DNA of 64,000 nucleotides from Chitinophagaceae bacterium. GTDB lineage: Bacteria > Bacteroidota > Bacteroidia > Chitinophagales > Chitinophagaceae. The notes under the pieces were generated by a model. It was not told where the DNA came from. It saw only the letters and a program-made list of their open reading frames with translations, and did no database searches. Position numbers and translations under genes: made by a program. This document shows, piece by piece, positions 9,071-18,985 of the stretch. Numbering within the stretch: the stretch's first letter is position 1; each line of letters starts with the position of its first letter. Location of the stretch: positions 17,258 to 81,257 of the forward strand of contig JAQBNK010000168.1 in the NCBI GenBank assembly GCA_028288595.1, in the 5' to 3' direction.

Positions 9071-10660
9071 ATGGGAAGTAAAAAATTGCAGGTTTGGTTG
9101 CCGCTGGTATTCGCCCTTGTAATGACTTTTGGAATGTTCATCGGGTACCGGCTGAAGGAAAGCACTTCCGGGGCGGTTGCTTTTTTGAAAAATACAAACC
9201 GCACATCTCTGCAGGAAGTTTTGGAACTGATCAGATCCAAGTATGTTGATCCTGTAAAAGCAGACAGCCTTACAGAAAATGTAATTGATGATTTGCTCTC
9301 GAAACTTGATCCACACTCGGTTTATATCCCAGCTAAAGAATTGGCCGAGGCCAATGAAGATATGCAGGGCAATTTCCAGGGTATTGGAATTGAATTCCAG
9401 TTAATCGCTGACACTGTTAATGTTACCAATGTAGTGGCAGGCGGCCCTTCAGAAAAAGCAGGAATAATGGTAGGTGATAAATTTCTTGCTGTGAACGATA
9501 CTGCACGACTTGCCGGAATAAAAACAACCGCAGATAATATCAGGAAGAATTTACGGGGACCCGAAGGTTCTTCAGTAAAAGTTACACTGCTGCGGGATAA
9601 TAGTAAAAAAAATATCATGATCACCCGCGGCATTATTCCTTTGCCTGCCGTGGACGTTGCTTACCTGCTGAATGAGAATACGGGATTTATCCGCATCAAT
9701 AAATTTTCAGAAACTGTCTACAGTGAATTCATGGTGAACCTTGAAAAATTGCAGAAGAAAGGCATGAAACAACTGGTGCTGGATCTACGTGGAAACGGTG
9801 GTGGCCTGGTAAATGAAGCAACTAAAATTGCCGATGAATTTTTGAGTGATGATAAACTGATCACTTATACACAAGGCGATAAAGTGGGGCGCCAGGAATA
9901 CCGTTGTAAAAAAGATGGATTATTTGAAACTGGTAAACTGGCAGTGCTGGTTGATGAAACTACTGCTTCGGCCAGTGAAATATTAGTGGGCGCATTGCAG
10001 GACTGGGACAGGGCAACAATCATCGGCAGAAGAACATTTGGAAAAGGACTCGTTCAGCAGCCTTTCCAGTTAAGCGACGGATCGGGATTGAGATTAACCG
10101 TAGCAAGATATTATACTCCTGTGGGCCGCAATATTCAAAAGCCTTACAACAAGGGGAAAGAACAGTATGAAGAAGAATTAATTCAGCGTTTCCATAATGG
10201 CGAAGTCGTTATAGGCGATACAGCTAAACCACAGGGCAAAGCGTATAAAACACCTGGCGGACGCTTGGTTTATGGAGGCGGCGGAATTACTCCCGATGTT
10301 TTTGTTCCCTACGATACTACGACACAACCAAAGCAAATCCTTGAATTATATATGAAGGGAACGCTAAGTGAATTCATCTATAAATCATATATCAGGAACC
10401 GTAATTTTTTCAATACGCTGAAATCACCGGAGGAACTTGCGCAACAATATCACCCATCAGAAAAAGAATGGAACGAGCTGAAACAATTTGCTGAACAGGA
10501 CTCGATCAGTCTTGATAAAGTTCCTGCAAAAGCAAAAGCAGAGATGCTTACCAGATTACAGCCCTTAATGGCCAGGCAAATGTGGAGAACGGAAGGTTAT
10601 TACGAGATCAGTAATAAGACCGATCCCATGCTGGCGAAGGCACTGGCTGCACTTAAATAG
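9071..10660 (+). CDS. C-terminal processing peptidase, S41A family (CtpA-like)
   Basis: A periplasmic serine protease of 529 residues with an N-terminal membrane anchor (about residues 8-27). A PDZ domain (about 105-175) follows, with GIGIEF and GPSEKAGIMVGD. The S41 core holds VLDLRGNGGG and a Ser-Lys pair: Ser300 in TTASASEI and Lys325 in TFGKGLVQ, 25 residues apart as in Prc/CtpB. The C-terminal 130 residues are a helical extension common in Bacteroidota homologues. Its role is trimming or degrading envelope proteins; the substrate is unknown. A strong hairpin terminator follows at 10701. Confidence 0.93.
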   Translation: MGSKKLQVWLPLVFALVMTFGMFIGYRLKESTSGAVAFLKNTNRTSLQEVLELIRSKYVDPVKADSLTENVIDDLLSKLDPHSVYIPAKELAEANEDMQGNFQGIGIEFQLIADTVNVTNVVAGGPSEKAGIMVGDKFLAVNDTARLAGIKTTADNIRKNLRGPEGSSVKVTLLRDNSKKNIMITRGIIPLPAVDVAYLLNENTGFIRINKFSETVYSEFMVNLEKLQKKGMKQLVLDLRGNGGGLVNEATKIADEFLSDDKLITYTQGDKVGRQEYRCKKDGLFETGKLAVLVDETTASASEILVGALQDWDRATIIGRRTFGKGLVQQPFQLSDGSGLRLTVARYYTPVGRNIQKPYNKGKEQYEEELIQRFHNGEVVIGDTAKPQGKAYKTPGGRLVYGGGGITPDVFVPYDTTTQPKQILELYMKGTLSEFIYKSYIRNRNFFNTLKSPEELAQQYHPSEKEWNELKQFAEQDSISLDKVPAKAKAEMLTRLQPLMARQMWRTEGYYEISNKTDPMLAKALAALK

Positions 10661-10700
10661 TCATATCATTACTCAATCAAAAAATGCATTTGAATTACCT

Positions 10701-10744
10701 TATAAAAAGAGTGGAGAACTTAATCGTTCTCCACTCTTTTTATA
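10701..10744. terminator. Bidirectional hairpin terminator
   Basis: A perfect 19-bp inverted repeat around a 6-base loop lies between the converging CtpA and NIPSNAP genes. The core is GAGTGGAGAAC with its complement, and the outer part is A-rich on one side and T-rich on the other, so it can terminate transcripts from both directions. Confidence 0.9.
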
Positions 10745-10771
10745 ATGATATTGAATAATTCTACTGACTAT

Positions 10772-11557
10772 TTAAAAATCCGAATAAACAGCAGGATTTA
10801 AAAAGATGATGTCAGATTTAGACACATTATGCTGGTATTCTGGTTTTGCAGATAATGTTTTCCACTCGGGGTCAGCACCAAAAGTTTTCCAGTGTGCATC
10901 CCTGTCTTCTTTACTGTTGAAGGTGGTCATGTACATGAGGTTAGGCATCCTGCTTCCTGCAATTACAGAACCATAAAAAACCGCGTTGAAGTTGAGTCGT
11001 TTGAATAAGGCTATCTCGCCCCCTTCATTAAACATCTGAACTTTATTTGTAAAATACTGTTCAGAAGGCCCTTCATAACTTCTTAGTTCATATACACGCT
11101 CTGGTTTATTCGCAGTTAAAGAGGGTACCGCAGGTTGCGGAGCTTGTGGGAAAGCTTTTATAAGAATATTTTCCATCCTCGTAAATGCGGTGGCATTGTA
11201 CGCTGCTTCACGATAAGTTTTACTGTTATTAAGAAAGGTTTGATCATTCTGAATTTCAGACTCAAGCCTTTCAAATTGATCAATTGACTTTAAAGGAACT
11301 AAAACATAAAATCTTTTGTCGCTTGTATCCGCATAGGTTTTAAACGCACCTACATTTTTTATCCCTTTGCTATGTAAGGTGGGAACATAAGCATTTTGAA
11401 GGTATTCATCGATAGCATGGTACTGGCTGTCACTTTTATAATGAAACACTTTCAACAGGTAATACGATTGATTCCTGGATTGAGAAAAACAGCCGATAGT
11501 GATGAAGATGGCTACAATAAAACTTAAAATTCTTTGACTCGTTTTCGCTGAACTCAT
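10772..11557 (-). CDS. Secreted NIPSNAP family protein
   Basis: A 261-residue protein with an N-terminal signal peptide (hydrophobic residues about 10-25). It carries two ferredoxin-like alpha-beta halves. The C-terminal half is a clear NIPSNAP domain: VYELRSYEGPS, a central block ending NLMYMTTFNSKEDRDAHW, and WKTLSAKPEYQ. The N-terminal half is a diverged copy with SYYLLKVFHY. The family is widespread in Bacteroidota but its enzymatic role is unsettled; some members sit next to antibiotic-monooxygenase-like domains. No operon partner is seen. It converges on the CtpA gene. Confidence 0.85.
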   Translation of the reverse strand: MSSAKTSQRILSFIVAIFITIGCFSQSRNQSYYLLKVFHYKSDSQYHAIDEYLQNAYVPTLHSKGIKNVGAFKTYADTSDKRFYVLVPLKSIDQFERLESEIQNDQTFLNNSKTYREAAYNATAFTRMENILIKAFPQAPQPAVPSLTANKPERVYELRSYEGPSEQYFTNKVQMFNEGGEIALFKRLNFNAVFYGSVIAGSRMPNLMYMTTFNSKEDRDAHWKTFGADPEWKTLSAKPEYQHNVSKSDIIFLNPAVYSDF

Positions 11558-11714
11558 GGCATTTCGTTTTGGGGAAGCAATTTATTAAAAGATCGGTAAA
11601 CTTATGACCTTCATTTTTTTCGATTTCTTCCCTCCTTCAGGAAATTATTTTCCACTCTTCATCACCTATTTTCCACTTCTTTTGCAGCTATGTCCTAATT
11701 ACCTCCTCACCTGT

Positions 11715-11722
11715 TATATTTG
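11715..11722 (+). promoter_or_regulatory. -7 box of mutS promoter
   Basis: TATATTTG matches TAnnTTTG exactly and ends only five bases before the mutS ATG. With the usual start-site spacing the mRNA would begin at or next to the start codon. I see no clear TTG at the -33 distance. Confidence 0.55.
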
Positions 11723-11727
11723 CCACC

Positions 11728-14367
11728 ATGGCTAAACCGGCGGCGGAAACTCCTTTAATGCAGCAGCACAGGACCATCAAGCAAAAATATCCTGATGCCA
11801 TATTATTGTTTCGTGTTGGTGACTTCTATGAAACATTCGGAGAAGATGCGATCATAGCTTCGGCGGTACTTGGAATTACTTTAACCAAAAGAAATAATGG
11901 ATCAGCTTCTTCTTCCGAACTCGCTGGTTTTCCGCACCATGCACTTGATACTTATCTACACAAGCTGGTAAAAGCGGGCCATCGTGTTGCGATCTGCGAT
12001 CAGCTCGAAGATCCAAAGACGGTGAAAGGAATTGTGAAGCGGGGTGTTACAGAACTGGTTACTCCCGGCATTGCAACCAATGATAAATTACTTGAACATA
12101 ACAGCAATAACTTTTTATCTGCCATTCACTTTACCGATGACTGTCTCGGGATAGCTTTCCTCGATATTTCTACGGGTGAATTTTTTGTGGCGGAAGGGAA
12201 TAATGAATATATAGATAAGCTGCTTCAAACTTTAAAGCCGGCGGAAGTAATATTTCAGCGCAGCTATCAAAAACATTTCAAAGAACAATTCGGCACACGC
12301 TTTTATACTTACACTTTAGAAAGCTGGATCTTTGACGAGGCTTTTGCTTCCGAAAATTTATTAAAGCATTTCCAGACACATTCTTTAAAGGGATATGGAA
12401 TTGAAAATTTTCATTGTGCCATAATTGCGGCGGGTGCTATACTTCATTATTTAAAAGAAACAGAACATCCCAATCTTCAGCACATCACCGCTATTCAGCG
12501 AATAGAGAAAGAGGATTTTTTATGGATGGATAAATTCACGGTCCGCAATCTTGAATTGTTAAGCACAGGAACAGGTGAAGGAAATTCATTATTAAAAGTA
12601 CTTGACAGCACAGTGAGCGCCATGGGTTCGAGAATGCTGAAGCGCTGGACCGTAATGCCTTTAAAAAATATTCAGAAGATCAACGAAAGACTGGACGCGG
12701 TTGAATATTTTATTTTGCAACCAGATCTTAGAAAACAATTGCAGCATCTTATTAAACAATGCGGCGATATAGAAAGGCTGGTGGGTAAGATACCGTTAAG
12801 GAAAATCAACCCCAGAGAAGTAATGCAACTCTCGAAATCATTACAGCATATCGAGCAGCTAAAAAATCTCACTGAAGCCTGCGGTAATGATTACCTGAAA
12901 AGGCTGAGCGACGGATTGAACCCCTGCCATTATATTGTAGAAAAGATAGGAAGGGAAATTACGGAACAACCGCCGGTAGCAGTTAATAAAGGCCACGTAG
13001 TAAAGCCCGGCGTTTCTGAAGAGCTTGACCAGCTAAGAAACATTGCATCCGGTGGTAAAGAATACCTCGTAAGCATTCAGCAAAAAGAAGCTGAAAGAAC
13101 AGGCATCAGTTCTTTAAAGATTGGTTTCACCAATGTATTTGGTTACTATCTGGAGGTTACCAATATGCATAAGAATAAAGTTCCTGCTGACTGGATACGC
13201 AAACAAACGCTTACTACAGCGGAACGTTATATCACATCGGAACTAAAAACTTATGAAGAACAAATAACCGGCGCTGAAGAAAAGATACTGGCTATAGAAC
13301 AGTCTATTTATGACAAATTATTGATAGAGCTGCAGGATTATATTGCACCTGTGCAGGTAAATGGAAATATTCTTGCGGTAATGGATTGTCTTCTTTCGTT
13401 TTCACAAAATGCACTGCAGTATAACTATAAAAAGCCAGTCCTGCACGAAGGATTGGAACTGGAATTAAAAGAAAGCCGCCATCCTGTAATAGAAAGAAAC
13501 TTACCACCCGGCGAGCCTTATATTACCAATGATATTTCTCTCGACCCGGCGCAGCAACAGATCATCATTCTTACGGGTCCGAACATGAGTGGTAAAAGCG
13601 CCATTCTTCGCCAGACCGCGTTAATTACACTGATGGCGCATCTTGGCAGTTTTGTTCCTGCTTCTTCTGCACAGGTTCCATTAACGGATAAAATATTTAC
13701 ACGTGTTGGCGCCAGCGATAATTTAAGCGGTGGAGAATCCACTTTTATGGTGGAGATGAATGAAACAGCAAGCATCATTAATAATATTTCAGAACGCAGT
13801 TTGATATTACTGGATGAAATTGGAAGAGGAACTTCCACTTATGATGGTATTTCTATTGCCTGGAGCATTGTTGAATATTTGCATGCTTCGCCCTCCGCCC
13901 CCAAAACATTATTTGCCACGCATTATCATGAACTGAATGAGCTGGAAGATAAATTACCAAGAGTAAAAAACTACCACGTCACCAATAAAGAGATAGCTAA
14001 TAAAATTATCTTTCTCCGCAAACTTGCACCCGGCGGCAGCACACACAGTTTTGGTATACACGTGGCTAAAATGGCGGGCATGCCTCCCGAACTGATACAA
14101 AGAGCCAATGAAATATTATTGCAGCTTGAAGACAAACATGTAGATGACGAAAATGTTACCGGTGGAAAATCACAGGTTCCTAATGTGAAAGACCTATCAG
14201 GAAAAGTGAAAAACATCTCCACTCAAAAAATGCAACTCTCCATTTTCGATGCGCATTCGCAAACCTTCGACGATATCCGGCAATTATTAAACGATCTCGA
14301 TATTAACCGACTCACCCCGGTTGAAGCACTGCTGAAATTGAATGAGATAAAAGAGAAGATCAGGTAA
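11728..14367 (+). CDS. mutS: DNA mismatch repair protein MutS
   Basis: Recognises base mismatches and small loops and starts mismatch repair with MutL. The 879 residues show the N-terminal mismatch-binding domain with the GDFYETFGEDA motif (Phe-x-Glu wedge). Connector, lever and clamp domains follow. The ABC-type ATPase has Walker A GPNMSGKS (about 617-624), the signature region SGGESTFMVEMNE, Walker B LILLDEIGRGTSTYDG and the ATHYHEL switch. Length and order are standard for MutS1. Its last codons overlap the convergent methyltransferase gene by eight bases (14360-14367). The start is placed at the ATG right after the TATATTTG box. Confidence 0.97.
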   Translation: MAKPAAETPLMQQHRTIKQKYPDAILLFRVGDFYETFGEDAIIASAVLGITLTKRNNGSASSSELAGFPHHALDTYLHKLVKAGHRVAICDQLEDPKTVKGIVKRGVTELVTPGIATNDKLLEHNSNNFLSAIHFTDDCLGIAFLDISTGEFFVAEGNNEYIDKLLQTLKPAEVIFQRSYQKHFKEQFGTRFYTYTLESWIFDEAFASENLLKHFQTHSLKGYGIENFHCAIIAAGAILHYLKETEHPNLQHITAIQRIEKEDFLWMDKFTVRNLELLSTGTGEGNSLLKVLDSTVSAMGSRMLKRWTVMPLKNIQKINERLDAVEYFILQPDLRKQLQHLIKQCGDIERLVGKIPLRKINPREVMQLSKSLQHIEQLKNLTEACGNDYLKRLSDGLNPCHYIVEKIGREITEQPPVAVNKGHVVKPGVSEELDQLRNIASGGKEYLVSIQQKEAERTGISSLKIGFTNVFGYYLEVTNMHKNKVPADWIRKQTLTTAERYITSELKTYEEQITGAEEKILAIEQSIYDKLLIELQDYIAPVQVNGNILAVMDCLLSFSQNALQYNYKKPVLHEGLELELKESRHPVIERNLPPGEPYITNDISLDPAQQQIIILTGPNMSGKSAILRQTALITLMAHLGSFVPASSAQVPLTDKIFTRVGASDNLSGGESTFMVEMNETASIINNISERSLILLDEIGRGTSTYDGISIAWSIVEYLHASPSAPKTLFATHYHELNELEDKLPRVKNYHVTNKEIANKIIFLRKLAPGGSTHSFGIHVAKMAGMPPELIQRANEILLQLEDKHVDDENVTGGKSQVPNVKDLSGKVKNISTQKMQLSIFDAHSQTFDDIRQLLNDLDINRLTPVEALLKLNEIKEKIR

Positions 14368-15100
14368 GTTGCCCGATTCTCATATACACCGGGAACTTAA
14401 CCGTAATTATTTCTTTACCCGTGGTTTTTCTAAAATCATTTCCCAGTTCAGGAGTTAATGGATATGCCCCAATGTTCTTTTTAAAATGCTGTACAGCGGA
14501 CCATGTAGAAAAATATCCCAGCAATTGATCTATCGTCCATTGATACTCCATCTTAAATGATGGCGGTGGGATTTCTTCAAAAGGGAAAGGTATGGACCGG
14601 TATTCATCATCCACATATTTTCGCTCGTTATCCCAGTAAGGACCGGTAATATCAGTATATAAATGATTGATCAATTTGTTCAGTCCTTCATCATCAACAT
14701 AGATCAGCCCATAACAAATGAGAGAAATTATTGCGCCTGGTTTTCCTATCCGGTTCACCTCTTTATAAAAAGCATCAAAATCAAACCAATGCGCCGCCTG
14801 CGAAACCATGATCAGATCTGCACTGTTAGCCGCTAATGATGATTGCTCAGCTTTTTCAAGGCGATATTCAATGTTGGGTAATGGAACTGCATGCTTTAAT
14901 TGATTATCACTAATATCAGTACCAATCACCAGTTGAAAATGCTCAGCCAGGAATTGTGCAGCCTGGCCGTTACCTGTTGCAACATCCCAGGCGAGGTCAA
15001 AATTTTTTACATAGCTGAAAATGAAATTAAATACTTCCGCAGGAAAGGACGGACGGCACATTGCATAAGTTGCTGACTTTTCAGAAAAATTATCCTTCAT
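14360..15100 (-). CDS. Class I SAM-dependent methyltransferase (Methyltransf_11 type)
   Basis: A 246-residue Rossmann-fold methyltransferase. Motif I is DVATGNGQAAQFLAEH, followed by the acidic end of beta-2 in GTDIS and the post-motif SADLIMVSQAAHWFD. The VSQAAHWF block is typical of the small-molecule methyltransferase group that also includes the gene at 51467, which looks like a diverged paralogue. The substrate is unknown. It lies five bases downstream of the acyltransferase-like membrane gene on the same strand, so the two are probably one operon. Its stop codon overlaps the end of mutS. Confidence 0.88.
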   Translation of the reverse strand: MKDNFSEKSATYAMCRPSFPAEVFNFIFSYVKNFDLAWDVATGNGQAAQFLAEHFQLVIGTDISDNQLKHAVPLPNIEYRLEKAEQSSLAANSADLIMVSQAAHWFDFDAFYKEVNRIGKPGAIISLICYGLIYVDDEGLNKLINHLYTDITGPYWDNERKYVDDEYRSIPFPFEEIPPPSFKMEYQWTIDQLLGYFSTWSAVQHFKKNIGAYPLTPELGNDFRKTTGKEIITVKFPVYMRIGQLT

Positions 15101-15105
15101 CTATT

Positions 15106-16287
15106 TTATAAATAACTTAACCACCATTGTGTGTGGGTCGATTTATACTTGTTGTACCACCTGCATAATGGATACAAAGCAATTACAATAGAAAGCCAGA
15201 TCGCATATACTACAGGAAGATTAAACCCGAAATGATTTGGCCTGAACAAAAGGAAACTTTCTGCCATTTCCTTAGAAGTTCGCTGCTGCGCAAAAAATAT
15301 AACCACACAAACAATATGAATTAAATAAAAATGGACCAGGTAATAGAACATCGGCACCCGCCCATAAATGACGATCACTTTACTGAATTTACTCCGTACC
15401 GTTTCAAAAAATGATAACAGGATCATGCCCGGCCCGAGCGTCATACAGAGATATAAAAGTGAAGGCGGGTATTTGGTCGTATTCAAAAAAGATATAACCG
15501 TAAATACATTGTTTTTTTGAGCAGACCATTTAGATGGATCGCCATAAATATTGGTCAGTCTTAGTACAACAAATAAAACCGTGGTGGCAATGCCAAACAA
15601 TAATAATCTTCTTCTCCTTGCATTTGCATCAACTGAAGATTTATACAGTGATCCAACGGCATATCCGAGCATCATAACAGCAGGCCATGGGAACAAGGGG
15701 TAAACAATCCCCGCAACATGACCTTTTACATATGGAAAGAAATATTGCTGATGAAGAAAGGCCCAGGGTATACTGATATGATTAAAATCCTTCGCATCAA
15801 AACGATCAAGCAAATTATGACCAGTTATAATAACTAAAGCAATCGCAGCAATCCATTTTACGGGTAAATATATTATCACAGAAAGAAAGATCATCGACCA
15901 GCCAATTACCCAGATCACCTGGAGAAATAATAGGTGATACCCCGGATCGAAAGTTAATCCTAAGGTTACAATCACCAGTTCAACGAGAATAAGCCATAAT
16001 CCTCTTTTAAAAAGAAAAGCGGAAGCCTGTTTTTTTGTTTTACGCTGCCCCGATATAAAAGCAGACACACCTGTAAGGAAAACAAAAACAGGTGCGCAAA
16101 AATGTGTGATCCACCTTGTAAAAAAAAGCAAAGGTGTGGTAGTTGCAAGATTTGTTGGATCATCAAGCATTGCATTCACATGAAAGAAATCCCTGACATG
16201 ATCGAGTGCCATGATGATCATAATAGCGCCCCTCAATAAATCGATGGAGGCGATACGATACTTTTGAGGAAGGGTTGCAGTTTGCAT
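15106..16287 (-). CDS. DUF1624/heparan-alpha-glucosaminide acetyltransferase-like membrane protein
   Basis: An inner-membrane protein of 393 residues with roughly ten hydrophobic helices. It opens with RIASIDLLRGAIMIIMALDHVRDFF, the hallmark of the DUF1624/HGSNAT-like group, in which the Arg-Gly and Asp-His residues near the first helix are conserved. Members are thought to acylate sugars across the membrane, but I see no evidence for a specific acceptor here. It is followed five bases later by a methyltransferase and is 47 bases downstream of the alpha-amylase gene, all on one strand, which suggests one transcript. Confidence 0.85.
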   Translation of the reverse strand: MQTATLPQKYRIASIDLLRGAIMIIMALDHVRDFFHVNAMLDDPTNLATTTPLLFFTRWITHFCAPVFVFLTGVSAFISGQRKTKKQASAFLFKRGLWLILVELVIVTLGLTFDPGYHLLFLQVIWVIGWSMIFLSVIIYLPVKWIAAIALVIITGHNLLDRFDAKDFNHISIPWAFLHQQYFFPYVKGHVAGIVYPLFPWPAVMMLGYAVGSLYKSSVDANARRRRLLLFGIATTVLFVVLRLTNIYGDPSKWSAQKNNVFTVISFLNTTKYPPSLLYLCMTLGPGMILLSFFETVRSKFSKVIVIYGRVPMFYYLVHFYLIHIVCVVIFFAQQRTSKEMAESFLLFRPNHFGFNLPVVYAIWLSIVIALYPLCRWYNKYKSTHTQWWLSYL

Positions 16288-16334
16288 AAATATCTATTAA
16301 GAAGTTTTCTCGTGGAACTCTACGAGAGAAATAA

Positions 16335-17675
16335 TTATCTTTTTTCATACACCGCGTATCCCCACGGTTCAATCCCAAACCCTTTATCCACAGGCTCCCT
16401 GTGTTGTAAAAATATATTGAACCATTCCGCTTCCGAAGGAGCCGTCTTCCACCGGATCTGCTGCGGCTGGCTACTGAGATTTAAAATAATAAGCACCTTT
16501 TTTCCATTCTTCTCTCTCTCATAGGCATACAACGCGGCGTCATTGTTTGTAACTAATTTTTTAAAAGATGCATCTGCAGACAGAGCTTCATTATTCTTTC
16601 TGAGGTTTAAAAATGTTTTATAAAATGATGCTCGTTTATATTGACCGTACAAGATCGTGTCTTTGTAAAAAAAACTTATACTATCAAGAAATGGTTCTTC
16701 CTGCCCGCTATAGATCAGTGGTATACTTCTCGCAATTGTTTGTGTAAGAACTGCAAATGGTGCATGACTCGCACCCGGCATTGTAGCATATTCTGCTTTG
16801 TTCCAGCTATTCTCATCATGATTACTTGTAAAGTACATACGCAATGCATTTGCAGGAAACGTGCTGTCAGTTTTTCTTAAGATGCTGTCGATACCAAAGG
16901 CAGGACGCTCTCCTTTAGCAACCAGTTTCATCATCGCGAAAGCATTCCATGTATAAGTGGCATCAAAACCTGCTTCATGAAGCCATGGTTCATCCGCTTC
17001 AGCCAGCATGAAAATATCTTTCATTTTTCTTAGCTCCGGAATACACTTCATCCAGAATTCTTTGGGAACTGCTGAAGCCACGTCACAGCGGAAACCATCA
17101 ACATCACTGTTGGTGATCCAGTACTTCATGCTGGCGATCATCGTATCAACCAGTGCAGCATTCCTATAATTAAGTTTTCTTGTATCGGTCCAGTCAAATG
17201 GTGAAATAACTTTTCCAATGCTATCCTTCTCATAAAAATCCGGGTGTGATGCAAGCCACCGATGATCTGCACCCGTATGATTTGGAACCCAGTCGATAAT
17301 TACTTTAAATCCTTTATCATGCGCCTGTTTCACTAAATTTTTCCAGTCGTTCATCGATCCGAATTCAGGATTAATACTTGTATAATCAGCAACGGCGTAA
17401 TAACTCCCTAACACTCCCTTCCGGTCTTTTTTACTGATAGGATTTATCGGCATGAACCATAAAGTCTGAACGCCCATATCTTTTAGCCTGTCAAGACTTT
17501 TAGCAAACGCATTAAAAGTTCCTTCAGCCGTATATTGTCTTACGTTCACTTCATAAATGTTTCCCTGCATAATCCATTGCGGGTGCTGAAAAGTTGCAGG
17601 CGTATTTTGCTTATTCGTTTCCCTGCAGGAAAATAAAACGAAGGCAAGTAATGCTGATAGTATATAGGGTCTCAT
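16335..17675 (-). CDS. Alpha-amylase family (GH13) lipoprotein
   Basis: A 446-residue glycoside hydrolase with a lipoprotein signal: a hydrophobic stretch ending in VLFSC, with Cys17 as the lipid anchor. The TIM-barrel shows the four GH13 regions: DWVPNHTG (I), GFRCDVASA with the nucleophile Asp (II), MLAEADEP with the acid/base Glu (III) and FTSNHDENSW (IV). A short C-terminal beta domain follows. It probably hydrolyses alpha-glucans at the cell surface or in the periplasm. No SusC/SusD pair is adjacent, so it is not part of an obvious utilisation locus. Confidence 0.93.
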   Translation of the reverse strand: MRPYILSALLAFVLFSCRETNKQNTPATFQHPQWIMQGNIYEVNVRQYTAEGTFNAFAKSLDRLKDMGVQTLWFMPINPISKKDRKGVLGSYYAVADYTSINPEFGSMNDWKNLVKQAHDKGFKVIIDWVPNHTGADHRWLASHPDFYEKDSIGKVISPFDWTDTRKLNYRNAALVDTMIASMKYWITNSDVDGFRCDVASAVPKEFWMKCIPELRKMKDIFMLAEADEPWLHEAGFDATYTWNAFAMMKLVAKGERPAFGIDSILRKTDSTFPANALRMYFTSNHDENSWNKAEYATMPGASHAPFAVLTQTIARSIPLIYSGQEEPFLDSISFFYKDTILYGQYKRASFYKTFLNLRKNNEALSADASFKKLVTNNDAALYAYEREKNGKKVLIILNLSSQPQQIRWKTAPSEAEWFNIFLQHREPVDKGFGIEPWGYAVYEKR

Positions 17676-17882
17676 TTAAAATGGGTTGATAATATTAAAA
17701 GTACAATAACCTTTGAACTATGTATGTCTCTGTCTATACATTAAACGAATGGCTATCAAAAATTCATTTTTTCGTGAAAAATGCTATTTACCCTGTGAAA
17801 CAACCAAATTAAACCCGTTCAATTAGTCTTTTTAGTAGTAATTCGATAATTTGCACGCACCTATTAAGAACCAAAACAAAAC

Positions 17883-18980
17883 ATGAAGGCAGTAATTATT
17901 GGCGGTGGCATTGCAGGTTTGGCCGCGGCCATTGGCCTGAAGGAAGCGGGTTGGGAAGTGGTAGTAAAGGAAAGGGTGAACGAATTTGTAGAGGCGGGCC
18001 TTGGGTTTATTATACTGCCAAACGGCCTGGAAGCACTCGACGAATTAAATGCAGGTGATTATGTTCGGAAACACGGCAGAAAACTTTGCAAGGCATTAAT
18101 GCGAACCCCCGATGGCGTTGTTTATAAAGAAGAAGATCTGCTTAACTCTATCGGTGTAAAACGCTCTACCTGCGTGGAATCCTTGATGAAACAATTACCT
18201 CCTGGTATCATTCAGAATTCTAAAGAATTTTCTCATTTCCTTTTTGATGATAATGATAAAGCAATAGCTGCCATTTTTAAAAATGGTGAGCGTGAATATG
18301 GTGATATATTTATTGCTGCCGATGGTGCCGGCTCCATTATCAGGAGCCAGTTATTTCCCAAGCATCCTATAAGAACTTCAAGCGTAAAGGAACTAGTGGG
18401 TATTGCAGATACCGGCCATTTATTAAAAGATCTCGATTGCCACCTGCTAAAAACACAAAGTGAAACAGATTCACTTTCGTTAGGCTTACTCCCCTGCAAC
18501 GAAAAACAAGTGATCTGGTATATGCAGTTTGATGGCGACAGCCACCTGATAGAGGACTATGATGAAGAAACTAAAAAGCAGCTTGTCAAAAAACTCATCG
18601 GCAACTGGCCAGACCCGATCGGATATATTCTTAAGCATGCAAATTTTAAAAATGCTTTTGTGTGGTCAACCCGCGACATGGAATTGCTTCCGGCTTTTCA
18701 TTACAGCAATATTGTTTTAACAGGAGATTCCGCACACCTTGCACTTCCGTTTACAAGCCAGGGTACCAGCAGTGCTTTAATGGATGGCATCGTACTCTCG
18801 AAATTGTTAGCTGCTATCCCTGAAACTAAAGATCAGCTGGAAAATATATTTACTGAATACTACGACCAGCGCAGAGATATTCTGAATGAATATCTTCAGT
18901 TTGGCCGTAAACTTGAACATGGTTTCTTACATCCTTCAACAATCAGGATCCAGGATATTCCTGTCCCCCTCGCAAAATAA
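17883..18980 (+). CDS. FAD-dependent monooxygenase (PHBH/TetX-like)
   Basis: A 365-residue flavoprotein hydroxylase. The dinucleotide loop is IIGGGIAGLAAAIGLKEAGWEVVVKE at the N-terminus, the central DG motif appears in AADGAGSIIRS, and the FAD-ribityl motif is GDSAHLALPFTSQGTSSALMDG. These place it with aromatic-ring hydroxylases and tetracycline-inactivating TetX-like enzymes; the substrate cannot be told from sequence. It is followed by the MalY-type gene after five bases, so the two form an operon. A TAATTTG sequence at 17847-17853 may be the -7 box, one base shorter than consensus. Confidence 0.9.
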   Translation: MKAVIIGGGIAGLAAAIGLKEAGWEVVVKERVNEFVEAGLGFIILPNGLEALDELNAGDYVRKHGRKLCKALMRTPDGVVYKEEDLLNSIGVKRSTCVESLMKQLPPGIIQNSKEFSHFLFDDNDKAIAAIFKNGEREYGDIFIAADGAGSIIRSQLFPKHPIRTSSVKELVGIADTGHLLKDLDCHLLKTQSETDSLSLGLLPCNEKQVIWYMQFDGDSHLIEDYDEETKKQLVKKLIGNWPDPIGYILKHANFKNAFVWSTRDMELLPAFHYSNIVLTGDSAHLALPFTSQGTSSALMDGIVLSKLLAAIPETKDQLENIFTEYYDQRRDILNEYLQFGRKLEHGFLHPSTIRIQDIPVPLAK

Positions 18981-18985
18981 AAGCG